Shown here: positions 25,728-33,878 of the stretch, in pieces
Layout: every line of letters starts with the position of its first letter
How positions within the stretch are numbered: position 1 is the first letter of the stretch
DNA from: Candidatus Hydrogenedentota bacterium
Lineage (GTDB): Bacteria > Hydrogenedentota > Hydrogenedentia > Hydrogenedentales > JAEUWI01
Length of the DNA: 64,000 nt
NCBI GenBank assembly: GCA_016182605.1
Contig: JACPGE010000038.1
Location: forward strand, 1-64,000
Direction of reading: 5' to 3'
Program-made: the position numbers and the translations under genes
The notes under the pieces: generated by a model
What the model was told of the DNA's origin: nothing
Seen by the model: only the letters and a program-made list of their open reading frames with translations
The model's database searches: none

Positions 25728-26177
25728 ATGCAGTTGACGCGCTACACCGATTATTCGTTGCGGGTTCTCCTTTATCTCGCCGTGATGGAGGGCGGCGGCA
25801 CCATTTCCGAGATTGCCGCCAGCTACAACATCTCTCGCAACCACCTCGTAAAGGTGGCTCACCAACTGGGCAAGGAAGGGTATGTCGCGACCACACGCGG
25901 ACGCTCGGGCGGTCTCCAGTTGGGCCAGGACCCGGGCGGGATCAACCTGGGCGAAGTGGTGCGCCGCGTCGAGCCGAACTTTCACTTGGTCGAATGTTTC
26001 AACACCGCCGAAAACCGCTGTGTCATCACCCCGGCATGTACACTCACGGGCGTACTGGCGCAGGCGCACCGCGCCTTTTTCGCCGTTCTGGATCAATACA
26101 CCCTCAAAGATCTGCTGGACAACAAAGACGAACTGCGCCGCCTCTTGAGCCTCCGGGCGGATGCCCTGCGCAATTGA
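25728..26177 (+). CDS. nsrR: Rrf2-family regulator, NsrR type
   Basis: A 149-residue Rrf2 winged-helix repressor starting MQLTRYTDYSLRVLLYLA, the usual Rrf2 opening. Three cysteines at 90, 98 and 104 (LVECFNTAENRC, TPAC) have the spacing of NsrR, which holds an NO-sensitive Fe-S cluster. The following CTLTGVLAQAHRAFFAVLDQYTL also follows NsrR rather than IscR. AAGGAG precedes ATG. It is divergent from the truncated haemoglobin / reductase-NRPS operon with 138 bases between, so that operon is the obvious target. Alternatives such as IscR or RsrR have different cysteine spacing. Confidence 0.88.
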   Translation: MQLTRYTDYSLRVLLYLAVMEGGGTISEIAASYNISRNHLVKVAHQLGKEGYVATTRGRSGGLQLGQDPGGINLGEVVRRVEPNFHLVECFNTAENRCVITPACTLTGVLAQAHRAFFAVLDQYTLKDLLDNKDELRRLLSLRADALRN

Positions 26178-26578
26178 TGGGGAAGAGGCCCGATGCCGTG
26201 CGGGGCACTGCACCGGGGAGTTCGTGGCTTGGCCGCCGCGGAAACCCTCAGGGGGCTATTTATGGGTCCAATTCAATTGACAATACTCCGGCGTGCCATT
26301 AGAATTAGGGGGATCGAGCGGCGCCTTGGCCGGCGGAATTGTGTGCGAATTCCAGACGGAGCCGGCGTTGCTGTCTGAAGCCAGGCCCGGGCATTTTTGC
26401 AATGGGCGGTTCCGCGTATCCCGGTGGGCGCGAAACGGGCAGGCCGGTCACTTGGTCTGAGGGTCGCGCCATGAGTTACGCATCCCCTGGATAGCATTGG
26501 GATTTTACGAGGCAGTGCCCGGCAGTTCGCGCGGCAGGGTGGCCGTTTGGCGTTTGCATTGCGCGAGGGAGAAGTTAC
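26178..26578. other. long leader upstream of the radical SAM gene
   Basis: No gene seen. A promoter lies at 26277-26305, leaving a transcribed leader of about 265 bases to the GTG at 26579. I do not recognise a riboswitch class in it. Confidence 0.6.
26277..26305 (+). promoter_or_regulatory. near-consensus promoter of the radical SAM gene
   Basis: TTGACA (26277-26282), exactly 17 bases, then TAGAAT (26300-26305): 6/6 and 5/6 matches. It is the best sigma-70-type promoter in the window. Confidence 0.75.
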
Positions 26579-27811
26579 GTGGGACCTAAAGCGGACATCA
26601 GCACCTATGAGGCCGACTGCGCGCGCAATGTGGCGGCGTGGCGGCGTGGAGAAGCCCGCGGGCCACTGATGATGGAAGTCTTCCCCACGAACCGCTGCAA
26701 CCTTCAGTGCAAGCATTGCTGGCAGCGCACCAACGAATACGACAAAACCTATAAGACCGAACTCACCGACGAACGTCTTCTGCGCATTGTCGACGAAGGC
26801 CACGAACTCGGCGTCCGCCAATGGGTTATCAAGGGTGGCGGGGAACCCATGGCGCGCGGCAAGCTCGTCATGAACATGTTCTCCCGCATTTCCGAGTTGG
26901 GCATGTACGGCACCTTGCACACCAACGGCACGCTGCTCAAGCCCGAGCAGATCGAAGCCCTCGTTTCCATGGGCTGGTTCGAGGTCTCCTTCAGTATCGA
27001 CGGCGTGAATGCGGAAAACAACGACTACCTCCGCTCGGGAGGTTTCGACAAGGCCGTTACCGCGCTGCGCGGAATCAAGGCCGCGCGCGAGCGCCAAGGC
27101 AAGAAACTTCCCATTACCCGCGTCGCCATGGTGGTCACGCGCACCAACTACCAGTTGTTGGATCAAATGGTCGAACTGGTCCATGAAAGCGGCGCCACCA
27201 CGCTTGGCTGCGGCGGCATGGTCGAGCACACCGACCTCTGCAACGAGTTCCTGCTCCAGCCCGAAGACCGCGCCGCCCTCCCCCGATACGTCCGCAAGGC
27301 CATGAAACGCGCCGATGAACTTGGGCTGGTCAACAACCTCGAGAGTTTCCTGCACGAGGAAATCACCGCAAACCCCAGCGCCATGGAATTTGGCCTTGAG
27401 TACGCCTCGAAGCGCGACTTTCCAGACGCCCTCTGCTTCGCCCCCTTCACCGAATTCGTCGTCCACGCCAATGGACAGATCGGCCCCTGCTGCATGTCCT
27501 ACGATGAGCGCGCCAACAACCTCAAAGATCTCTCCCTGCGCGAAGCCTGGCTCGGACCCTACATGACCAGCGTCCGCGAGCATTTCTTGTACAACCGCCC
27601 GATGAGCTACTGCGCCACGTGCCCGACGGGCCACTACACCCGGATTGATCGCATCCGCGAATCCCTCAAGGATCGCGTCCGCATGGAAGCCATGAACCCC
27701 GCCGAAAAATCGGTCTGGCTCGCGGCGCGCGCCCTCGAAAGCATCAAGTCGCGTGGCGTCGCCACTACCATGCAACACGCCAAGAAGTGGGTCTCCGTCC
27801 GCATGAAATAG
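26579..27811 (+). CDS. radical SAM/SPASM-type enzyme
   Basis: A 410-residue radical SAM protein. CNLQCKHC (Cys40, 44, 47) binds the SAM-cleaving [4Fe-4S] cluster; the GGGEPM motif binds SAM. The C-terminal cysteines (DALCFAPF, GPCCMSYDE, YCATCP) form a SPASM-like region for auxiliary clusters, as in peptide-modifying enzymes and some carbohydrate or lipid enzymes. The start is GTG 26579 with GGGAG upstream. No small precursor peptide gene is visible within a few hundred bases on either side, so a RiPP role is unsupported. It stands alone behind a strong promoter and long leader. The substrate is unknown. Confidence 0.85.
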   Translation: MGPKADISTYEADCARNVAAWRRGEARGPLMMEVFPTNRCNLQCKHCWQRTNEYDKTYKTELTDERLLRIVDEGHELGVRQWVIKGGGEPMARGKLVMNMFSRISELGMYGTLHTNGTLLKPEQIEALVSMGWFEVSFSIDGVNAENNDYLRSGGFDKAVTALRGIKAARERQGKKLPITRVAMVVTRTNYQLLDQMVELVHESGATTLGCGGMVEHTDLCNEFLLQPEDRAALPRYVRKAMKRADELGLVNNLESFLHEEITANPSAMEFGLEYASKRDFPDALCFAPFTEFVVHANGQIGPCCMSYDERANNLKDLSLREAWLGPYMTSVREHFLYNRPMSYCATCPTGHYTRIDRIRESLKDRVRMEAMNPAEKSVWLAARALESIKSRGVATTMQHAKKWVSVRMK

Positions 27812-27946
27812 CCGTTTGCCGCCGCGGCACGGGCAGCGGCTCCACATCGAACGCTTCCCGTACACGATTGCGCGACGATGGTGCTGGCGTCCACCGGGCG
27901 GGATTCCCAGCCCACACCCGGGGGAGACTGTGCCCGAGTCCCTGCC

Positions 27947-28657
27947 TCACTTCCCCCCCATCTCCAGCGCCTCCTTCGCGGGCCGCGCCTCCGGATTCAC
28001 CTCCAGCACCGCGCTCCAGATCGCTTCCGCCGCGGGCCGCTCCCCGTTTTTCTCCAGGGCATGCGCCTTCAGGAGCAGGGCGCTTTCCAGGCCCGGCTCC
28101 AGCGCCAGCGCCTTGTCCAGCGATGCGATACCTGCCTTCAGGTCGCCCCCCTGATCGGCATCGGCAAAGATCAGCGGTTTGGCATGGCTCACCCACGCCC
28201 GGGCGTTTTTTTCATCCAGCGCGACGGCCCGATCGATAAATTCGTGGAGGCGCTTCTGATACCGCTTCGCACGGTACTTGCTGCGGATCATCGTTGCCTG
28301 CAAATCCGCGAGCAGCCGGTACTTCTCCGAAGTGGGCGGCAGCGCCTGTGCGAGGGCCATCCCCTCTTCCGCGGCGGCATCGATCGTCGCGCCGGCCGCC
28401 TGCATCGCCGCACTCTCCTTTTCCTTCGCGTGTTCAAAATCGACGCGCTGCAAGTCCGCCACCAGGAGCAGTGCCTCCACCAGTTCCTGCTGCGCGGCGC
28501 TGGCTTGGTCCTGCGCGGCGCGCACGCGCGCTTCGGCCACGGCCGCCTGTGCGGCTTCGAGATCGTAGCGCCGTGCGGCGTCCTGCAGCAGGGGGCTGGC
28601 GTGGAGGGGCCAGGCGGCGGCCATCGCAAAGACAGCGGGGATCCAAAATGGTCTCAT
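27947..28657 (-). CDS. secreted TPR-like helical protein
   Basis: A 236-residue protein with a signal peptide (about 1-20, LHA|SP). A long Ala/Glu/Gln-rich helical region (25-115) is followed by TPR-like repeats (about 130-230: AVALDEKNARAWVSHAKPL, ALALEPGLESALLLKAHAL, VLEVNPEARPAKEAL). It is probably a periplasmic scaffold or chaperone. GGGGAG is the ribosome site. Its upstream region abuts the possible MITE at 28674. There is no clear functional partner. A partial copy of the 8.4-kb repeat lies downstream near 27885. Confidence 0.75.
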   Translation of the reverse strand: MRPFWIPAVFAMAAAWPLHASPLLQDAARRYDLEAAQAAVAEARVRAAQDQASAAQQELVEALLLVADLQRVDFEHAKEKESAAMQAAGATIDAAAEEGMALAQALPPTSEKYRLLADLQATMIRSKYRAKRYQKRLHEFIDRAVALDEKNARAWVSHAKPLIFADADQGGDLKAGIASLDKALALEPGLESALLLKAHALEKNGERPAAEAIWSAVLEVNPEARPAKEALEMGGK

Positions 28658-28673
28658 CGTGGCGATACTCCCC

Positions 28674-28821
28674 TTAGAGCGTGTTTGTAAAGTGTGGTCA
28701 AGAGTATCTTGGCACTACTGCGTACTGGGTTCTCACTTCGCTTGGCGAGGTCGAGCCACGTGGTGAACAACCCGATTGGACAAAAAATAGGGCACGAAAG
28801 AGCTTTCAAAACACCCTCTTA
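28674..28821. mobile_element. possible MITE-like element
   Basis: TTAGAGCGTGTTTGTAAAG (28674-28692) is matched in inverse at 28803-28821, 15 of 19 identical. The 148-base body has no coding capacity. The ends look like transposase-recognised terminal repeats, but no target duplication is evident. Confidence is low. Confidence 0.4.
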
Positions 28822-28975
28822 GAAAGTCGCGGGCGGCAAAGGAACGCGAAGGATGAAATTGTGCAACGGGTATTGCTGGGGACAGGTCCACTGATAAGTT
28901 CCCGGGTACAGTCCCCGACGGAGCAGGCCGGCGCTGCGGTAGTGTGGTCTTGCAGGCCGTCGGGTACAGTCCCCT

Positions 28976-29053
28976 TGGTAAGTTCCCTTGGTGTTCCGGT
29001 TGGACATTAACGGCTCCGTTAAAAGAATGGACGTTGGTATTCACAGTGTAGCA
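28976..29053. repeat. 78-base tandem repeat, copy 1
   Basis: Matches 29060-29137 at 76 of 78 positions, with 6 bases between the copies. It begins TGGTAAGTTCCCTTGGTGTT. Preceding it are GGGTACAGTCCCC motifs (about 28903 and 28962) that recur at 155 and, in variant form, at 1513-1580 and 3486. Confidence 0.92.
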
Positions 29054-29059
29054 GTCCCC

Positions 29060-29137
29060 TGGTAAGTTCCCTTGGTGTTCCGGTTGAACATTGACGGCTC
29101 CGTTAAAAGAATGGACGTTGGTATTCACAGTGTAGCA
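29060..29137. repeat. 78-base tandem repeat, copy 2
   Basis: Near-perfect second copy of 28976-29053; the two differences are in the TTGGACATTAA / TTGAACATTGA segment. Such recent duplication in a gene-free region (28658-29227) suggests replication slippage or a mobile repeat. A run of about 12 G follows at about 29181. Confidence 0.92.
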
Positions 29138-29227
29138 TTTCCGCCGTTTGCGGGCGCCGCCCGTTTTGCTCTACAGTAGTGCGGGGGGGGGGGGGATTGG
29201 GCGAGGCCTCGCGCTTGAGGGGCGGCC

Positions 29228-30127
29228 ATGCGAAGCATCTGCGAAACGCTGCGGGATAAACGTGTGTTGGTCTCCGATGGAGCTTGGGGCACCATGCTCA
29301 TGGAGGCCGGCCTCGCGCCCGGAAAGTGCCCGGAATCCTGGAACATCGAGCGCCCGGAGGCGGTGCGCCAGGTGGCGGAGCACTACATCGCGGCCGGCGC
29401 GGACATGGTCAGCACCAACAGCTTCGGCGGCACGGCGATCAAGCTTGCGCGGCATGGCCTGGGCGGCAGCGTCCGCGAAATCAACCGGACGGCGGCAGCG
29501 CTTTCCCGCGAGGCGGCCGGGAACGATCATTTTGTCATTGCCTCGATTGGGCCCACGGGCAAAATGCTCCAGCTTGAAGACGTCACGGAAGCGGAGCTCT
29601 ACGACGCATTCCGCGATCAGGCGCTTGCGCTTGAGGAGGGCGGCGCCAACGCCTGCTGTATCGAAACCATGTCTGCCATCGACGAAGCCGCGATCGCCGT
29701 GCGCGCGGTGAAGGAAAACACGGGCCTCGAAATCATTTGCACGTTCACGTTCGATCGCGCCATCGAGGGGCGGTATTGGACCATGATGGGCGTCTCCCCC
29801 GAGGCCATGGCCACGGCGATGCGCGAGGCGGGTGCGCACATCATCGGCACCAACTGCAGCCAGGGGCCGGCCACCATGATTCCCATCGTCGCAGCGATGC
29901 GCCGTGCCGCGCCCGGCCTGCCCATCCTCGTGCAGCCCAACGCGGGGATGCCCATTCACACGGAGAGCGGCACCCGTTTCCCCGAATCCCCGGACAGCTT
30001 CGCTGGATATGTTCCCGCGCTTCTTGAGGCGGGGGCCTCGATCCTCGGCGGTTGTTGCGGCACGACGCCGGAACACATCGAGAAACTTGCCGCGGCCGTC
30101 CGCACGGCACGCGGATCGCTCCGTTAG
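29228..30127 (+). CDS. homocysteine S-methyltransferase-family protein
   Basis: A 299-residue TIM-barrel methyltransferase of the BHMT/MetH N-terminal family. It begins VLVSDGAWGTML and contains the zinc ligands GTNCSQG (about Cys218) and GGCCGT (about Cys276/277), which hold the thiol substrate. It lacks the folate, B12 and reactivation domains of full MetH. It could be a stand-alone homocysteine methyltransferase or the substrate subunit of a corrinoid system. The latter is suggested by the RACo-like activator gene 84 bases downstream. No corrinoid-binding protein is encoded nearby. Confidence 0.88.
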   Translation: MRSICETLRDKRVLVSDGAWGTMLMEAGLAPGKCPESWNIERPEAVRQVAEHYIAAGADMVSTNSFGGTAIKLARHGLGGSVREINRTAAALSREAAGNDHFVIASIGPTGKMLQLEDVTEAELYDAFRDQALALEEGGANACCIETMSAIDEAAIAVRAVKENTGLEIICTFTFDRAIEGRYWTMMGVSPEAMATAMREAGAHIIGTNCSQGPATMIPIVAAMRRAAPGLPILVQPNAGMPIHTESGTRFPESPDSFAGYVPALLEAGASILGGCCGTTPEHIEKLAAAVRTARGSLR

Positions 30128-30211
30128 TGCGCCCCCTCGCCACAGCCTGTGTCATCTCGATCGCGGTGGGCGTTCTGCCGTGTTCCTGGCAACTTCCCGA
30201 AGGGCTGCCCC

Positions 30212-32053
30212 GTGGATGAGCGCTTCGAAACCGTCCGCTTCCTCCCCGAAGAGACCACGGTTTCGGTGCCGCACGGCCACAGCCTGCTTGCCGCCGCGGC
30301 CCTAGCGGGGATAACGCTGGACGCCCCCTGCGGCGGGATCGGCAACTGCGGCAAGTGCAAGGTCCAGCCCATGGGCGAAACGCCCGTCTGGGGGGACGCC
30401 GAACGCGCCCTCCTCAGCCACGCAGAACAGGCAGAGGGATTCCGCCTTGCGTGCCAGACCCCCGTACGGTCTGCTCTCACCGTCCACATACCATACAGTT
30501 CGCGCCTCGCGACTGCTCATCAGATCCTTGTCGACACGGCCACCGCAAAGGCGCCCGACGCGACGCCGGTCCTGCGCGTCATACCGTTTCACCTGGAGCC
30601 GCCCACGCTGGAGGACAGCACTGCGGATTGCGAACGGATTCAGGCCGCACTCGGCCCGCTTCATGTGCCCCTGGGCCTGATCCGCGCGCTGCCGGCACGC
30701 TTGCGATCCGGCTCCTTTCATGGCGCCGCCATCGTATCGGGCGAGCGCCTGCTTGACGTCGTGGAAGGGCATGCGACTGCGCCGTGTTTCGCCGCGGCGT
30801 TTGACATTGGCACGACGACCCTCGCCGCCACCTTGATCGATCCACGCGATGGCCGCGAACGCGCCCGGGCCGCGCGCCTCAATCCACAATGCGCCGTGGG
30901 GGACGACGTCGTAACACGCATCTCTCATGCAAGCGCCGCACCCGCGCAACGCGAAGCACTGCGATCCGGCATCGTGCGCGCGGTGAACGAGATGATCGCG
31001 GAACTCGCCGCCGCCGCGGGCGTATCCACGGAGCATATCTATGAACTCGTCTTCACCGGCAACACCGTGATGCAGCAGCTCCTGCTCGGCATCGATCCCG
31101 CCCCTCTCGGCGTATCCCCCTTCGTTCCCGCGATCGGCGGCCCCATGGAAATGGCCGCGGCAGGCGCGGGCTTCAAGGCGCACCCCAATGCGCGCTGCCA
31201 TGTTTTTCCGGTCATCGCCGCCTACGCCGGGGGCGATACCGTCGCCGGTATCCTCGCCACGCGCCTCGCCGGCATGGAATCGCCCGCGCTCTTCATCGAC
31301 ATCGGCACCAACGGCGAACTCGTCCTCGCAAAGGATGGAAACCTCGTCGCCACCTCTTGCGCCGCGGGCCCCGCCTTCGAAGGGGTGCGCATCCGCGACG
31401 GCATGCGCGCCGCCAACGGCGCCATCGAGGCCATTCGGCTCGAAGACGATGTGGCCTGCAAGATCATCGGGGGCGGCAGGCCCGCGGGCATGTGCGGATC
31501 CGCCCTCGTCGACATCGTGGCGGAATTGTTGCGTCTGAAAGTGCTCTCCTGCAGCGGATACTTTGCCGCCCCGCAGGATCTGCCCCAAGATCTGCCTCCC
31601 GCGCTCCGCGCGCGCCTGCGCCCGCTTGACGGCCAGCCGGCGTTTGCCGTGGCAACGCAGGATGAGACTGCCACCGGGCGGCCCATTGCCCTTTATCAAA
31701 GCGACGTGCGCGAGGTGCAACTTGCTACCGCGGCGGTCCGCGCCGCGCTTCAAATCCTCCTCAGCCGCACCGGCACCCAGCCCACCGATCTAAGACAGGT
31801 GATCGTGGCGGGGGGCTTCGGCAATTACCTCCGATGCGCCAACGCTCAGCGTATGGGCCTCCTCCCGCCGGAGGTCTGCCCCGGCCGCATTGCGTTTGCG
31901 GGCAACACCGCCCTTGCGGGCGCGCGCCTCGCAGCCACCTCCCAGACGGCCCGCAACGCCGCGGAAGAACTCGCCCGCCGCACCACCCACATCGATCTCT
32001 CCCTCGACCCCGCCTTCCAGGACACCTACATCGAGGCCCTCTTCTTTCCATGA
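30212..32053 (+). CDS. RACo-like corrinoid-activating ATPase (ferredoxin + ASKHA)
   Basis: A 613-residue protein. The N-terminal plant-type [2Fe-2S] ferredoxin has Cys40, 46, 49 and 81 (PCGGIGNCGKC, then LAC). A linker leads to the actin-like ATPase domain with FDIGTTTLAA and FIDIGTNGE phosphate loops and GGFGNYL near the end. This is the architecture of RACo/RamA-type reductive activators, which return oxidised Co(II) corrinoid to Co(I) using ATP. GTG 30212 with GAAGGG upstream is the likely start. Paired with the methyltransferase gene it implies a corrinoid methyl-transfer system or reactivation of a MetH lacking its own activation domain, encoded elsewhere. Confidence 0.9.
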   Translation: MDERFETVRFLPEETTVSVPHGHSLLAAAALAGITLDAPCGGIGNCGKCKVQPMGETPVWGDAERALLSHAEQAEGFRLACQTPVRSALTVHIPYSSRLATAHQILVDTATAKAPDATPVLRVIPFHLEPPTLEDSTADCERIQAALGPLHVPLGLIRALPARLRSGSFHGAAIVSGERLLDVVEGHATAPCFAAAFDIGTTTLAATLIDPRDGRERARAARLNPQCAVGDDVVTRISHASAAPAQREALRSGIVRAVNEMIAELAAAAGVSTEHIYELVFTGNTVMQQLLLGIDPAPLGVSPFVPAIGGPMEMAAAGAGFKAHPNARCHVFPVIAAYAGGDTVAGILATRLAGMESPALFIDIGTNGELVLAKDGNLVATSCAAGPAFEGVRIRDGMRAANGAIEAIRLEDDVACKIIGGGRPAGMCGSALVDIVAELLRLKVLSCSGYFAAPQDLPQDLPPALRARLRPLDGQPAFAVATQDETATGRPIALYQSDVREVQLATAAVRAALQILLSRTGTQPTDLRQVIVAGGFGNYLRCANAQRMGLLPPEVCPGRIAFAGNTALAGARLAATSQTARNAAEELARRTTHIDLSLDPAFQDTYIEALFFP

Positions 32054-32137
32054 TGCGCACCCGGGGGGCCGTCACGCTGCGAGACTGCAAGCTCCAGAGA
32101 AGGGCACCCCCATGAAATTGTCTCCGCAGACCTTGCC

Positions 32138-32222
32138 CGGCGAAGGCCAGCGCCATCGTTACGCCGAGCATAGTTCGGCACGTTCCAAGAGGAGCTTGCC
32201 GGGGAGCTTTGGGGCGTAAGCG
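32138..32222 (+). repeat. dispersed hairpin repeat, copy B (degenerate)
   Basis: Shares GGCCAGCGCCATCG, ACGCCGAGCATA, CACGTTCCAAGAGGA and GGAGCTTTGG with copy C at 36411-36508, but the inverted arms are eroded. The rest of 32054-32368 holds no gene; a -10-like TATAGT lies at 32324-32329. Confidence 0.65.
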
Positions 32223-32323
32223 GGACCTCCCCCGCCAAGCCATTTACCAAGTCCGGCGCTGGGGGATTCCAGTCAATCAATCCGGCGGCGGGGGACTTTT
32301 TCCGGTACCTGCCTTGAACATGT

Positions 32324-32329
32324 TATAGT
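32324..32329 (+). promoter_or_regulatory. putative -10 element of the MATE gene
   Basis: TATAGT, 40 bases ahead of ATG 32369; no convincing -35 at 17 bases. Same style as the element at 434. Confidence 0.4.
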
Positions 32330-32368
32330 GTGGGCCTCTTTTTCCCCTCTCACGGAATCATTCACACT

Positions 32369-33778
32369 ATGAAGCCCTTTGATGAAGAAATTGTGTCCGG
32401 GAGCATTCTGCGATCCGTTTGGAAGCTTGCGTGGCCGGTGACGCTGTTGAACCTGGTAAACGGCATGCATGGATTCGTGGACAATGCGCTGGTGGGGCAT
32501 TACCTGAGTTCCCCGGACAATGCGGCGAATGCGTCCATCGGGGTGGCGTGGTCGGTCTTTCTTGTGATTGTGGTTTTTATCGCGTCGCTGTTTCATGGCA
32601 TGAACGTGCTCATCTCCCGTTATGCGGGGCGTCAGGACCGGGAGAATCTGAGCCGGGCGGCGTACCAGTCCTTCCTGTGTTCGGTGTTCATTCTGGCAAT
32701 TCTTGCGCCGGTGGGCTATGTGATTGCGCCGTACTTGCTGGATTTTGTTGCGAGCGAGGCGCGGGTGAAGGCGTATGCGCTGCCGTATTTGCGGATCATG
32801 TTTACGTGCGGCGCGCCGCTTTTTCTCATGTTCATGTTCACGGGCGCGTTTCAGGCGTCCGGGGATCCGAAGATACCGCTGGTGCTGGGGATCATGACGA
32901 CGGTCTTGAACATCGTGGTCAGCACGGTGCTGATCGTCGGACTGGGCCCGCTGCCGGCGCTGGGGACGGTGGGGGCGGCGGTCGGGACGGTGGTGGCGCC
33001 GGTGCCGAGCGTGATCATTGCGATCGTGCTCATTCTCCGGGGCAAGACGATTATTCAGGGGCCGGCGCATTATTCGTTCCGGCCCGACTTCCGGGTGTTG
33101 AAGACGATCACGCGGATTGGGCTCCCGACAGGCATTCAGGGCGTGCTGTTGAATCTCGGGGGGATCTTTCTGCTGCGGTACATCGGGCAGTTGGAGCATT
33201 CCGCGGCGGCGCAGGCGGCCTACACGATTTGTTATGCGCAGCTTTTTTCGCTGGTGACGTGGACCTGTTTTGGGTTGCGATCCGCGGCGGCGACCTTGAT
33301 GGGGCAGAACATTGGGGCCGGCAAACCGGCGCGCGGCAAGCAGGCGGTGGCGGTGGCGTCGGTTTTTGGCGCGGTGTGGGCGATGTTCTGGGGGCTGTTT
33401 TACTGGTTCGCGCCGGGGCTGCTGCTGGGGATCTTCGAGGCGGTGGACGAGCCGGTATTTTCGTATGGGAAGTCGCTGTTGCAGTACCTGACGTTTTCGG
33501 GCATTGTGCTGGCGATTACGCTGGCATTGACGGGGGGCTTGCAGGGCGCGGGCGAAACGAAGATACCGATGTACATAGCGTTTCTGACGCAGATCCTGGT
33601 GCTATTGGGGATATGCGAGTATTTGAAGATGAGCGGCATGCTGACGCCGGACCGGGTGTGGATGGCGATTTTTATCAGTCATCTTTCGCGCCTGGTGCTG
33701 ACGTATGCGGTGTTCCGCACGGAGCGCTGGACGGAGAAGCGCATTGAATTGAGCGAGGAAGCGGTGGAAGCGGGGTGA
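32369..33778 (+). CDS. MATE-family multidrug/solute exporter
   Basis: A 469-residue integral membrane protein with about twelve hydrophobic segments in two halves. The N-terminal half shows the MATE pattern LAWPVTLLNLVNGMHGFVDNALVGHYL; the second half has RIGLPTGIQGVLLNLG and AATLMGQNIGAGKPARGKQ, the repeat-2 counterparts. MATE proteins export cationic drugs or metabolites using Na+ or H+. ATG 32369 is chosen over an upstream in-frame start at 32330 because the latter falls on the -10 element. The ribosome site is weak (GGAA). The gene is not obviously linked to the UDP-glucose dehydrogenase that follows 100 bases later. Confidence 0.9.
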   Translation: MKPFDEEIVSGSILRSVWKLAWPVTLLNLVNGMHGFVDNALVGHYLSSPDNAANASIGVAWSVFLVIVVFIASLFHGMNVLISRYAGRQDRENLSRAAYQSFLCSVFILAILAPVGYVIAPYLLDFVASEARVKAYALPYLRIMFTCGAPLFLMFMFTGAFQASGDPKIPLVLGIMTTVLNIVVSTVLIVGLGPLPALGTVGAAVGTVVAPVPSVIIAIVLILRGKTIIQGPAHYSFRPDFRVLKTITRIGLPTGIQGVLLNLGGIFLLRYIGQLEHSAAAQAAYTICYAQLFSLVTWTCFGLRSAAATLMGQNIGAGKPARGKQAVAVASVFGAVWAMFWGLFYWFAPGLLLGIFEAVDEPVFSYGKSLLQYLTFSGIVLAITLALTGGLQGAGETKIPMYIAFLTQILVLLGICEYLKMSGMLTPDRVWMAIFISHLSRLVLTYAVFRTERWTEKRIELSEEAVEAG

Positions 33779-33878
33779 CGGGCCGCGCGGGCCGCGCAGA
33801 TGCCGGCCGCGCGGATTGGCATATTGAATTCATGCCGGAGGGCCGCAGGGGCGCCGGCGCAGCAGGAAAGAGAGCGCG

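Noticed and set aside
26579-27811. RiPP cluster around the radical SAM/SPASM gene
   Set aside because: No small Cys- or Gly-rich precursor, leader peptidase or exporter gene lies nearby on either strand.
28976-29137. CRISPR array
   Set aside because: Only two copies of a 78-base unit separated by 6 bases; no spacers of regular length and no cas genes.
29138-29227. SAM or cobalamin riboswitch ahead of the homocysteine methyltransferase gene
   Set aside because: The leader is short and G-run rich; no SAM-I or B12-box core could be recognised.
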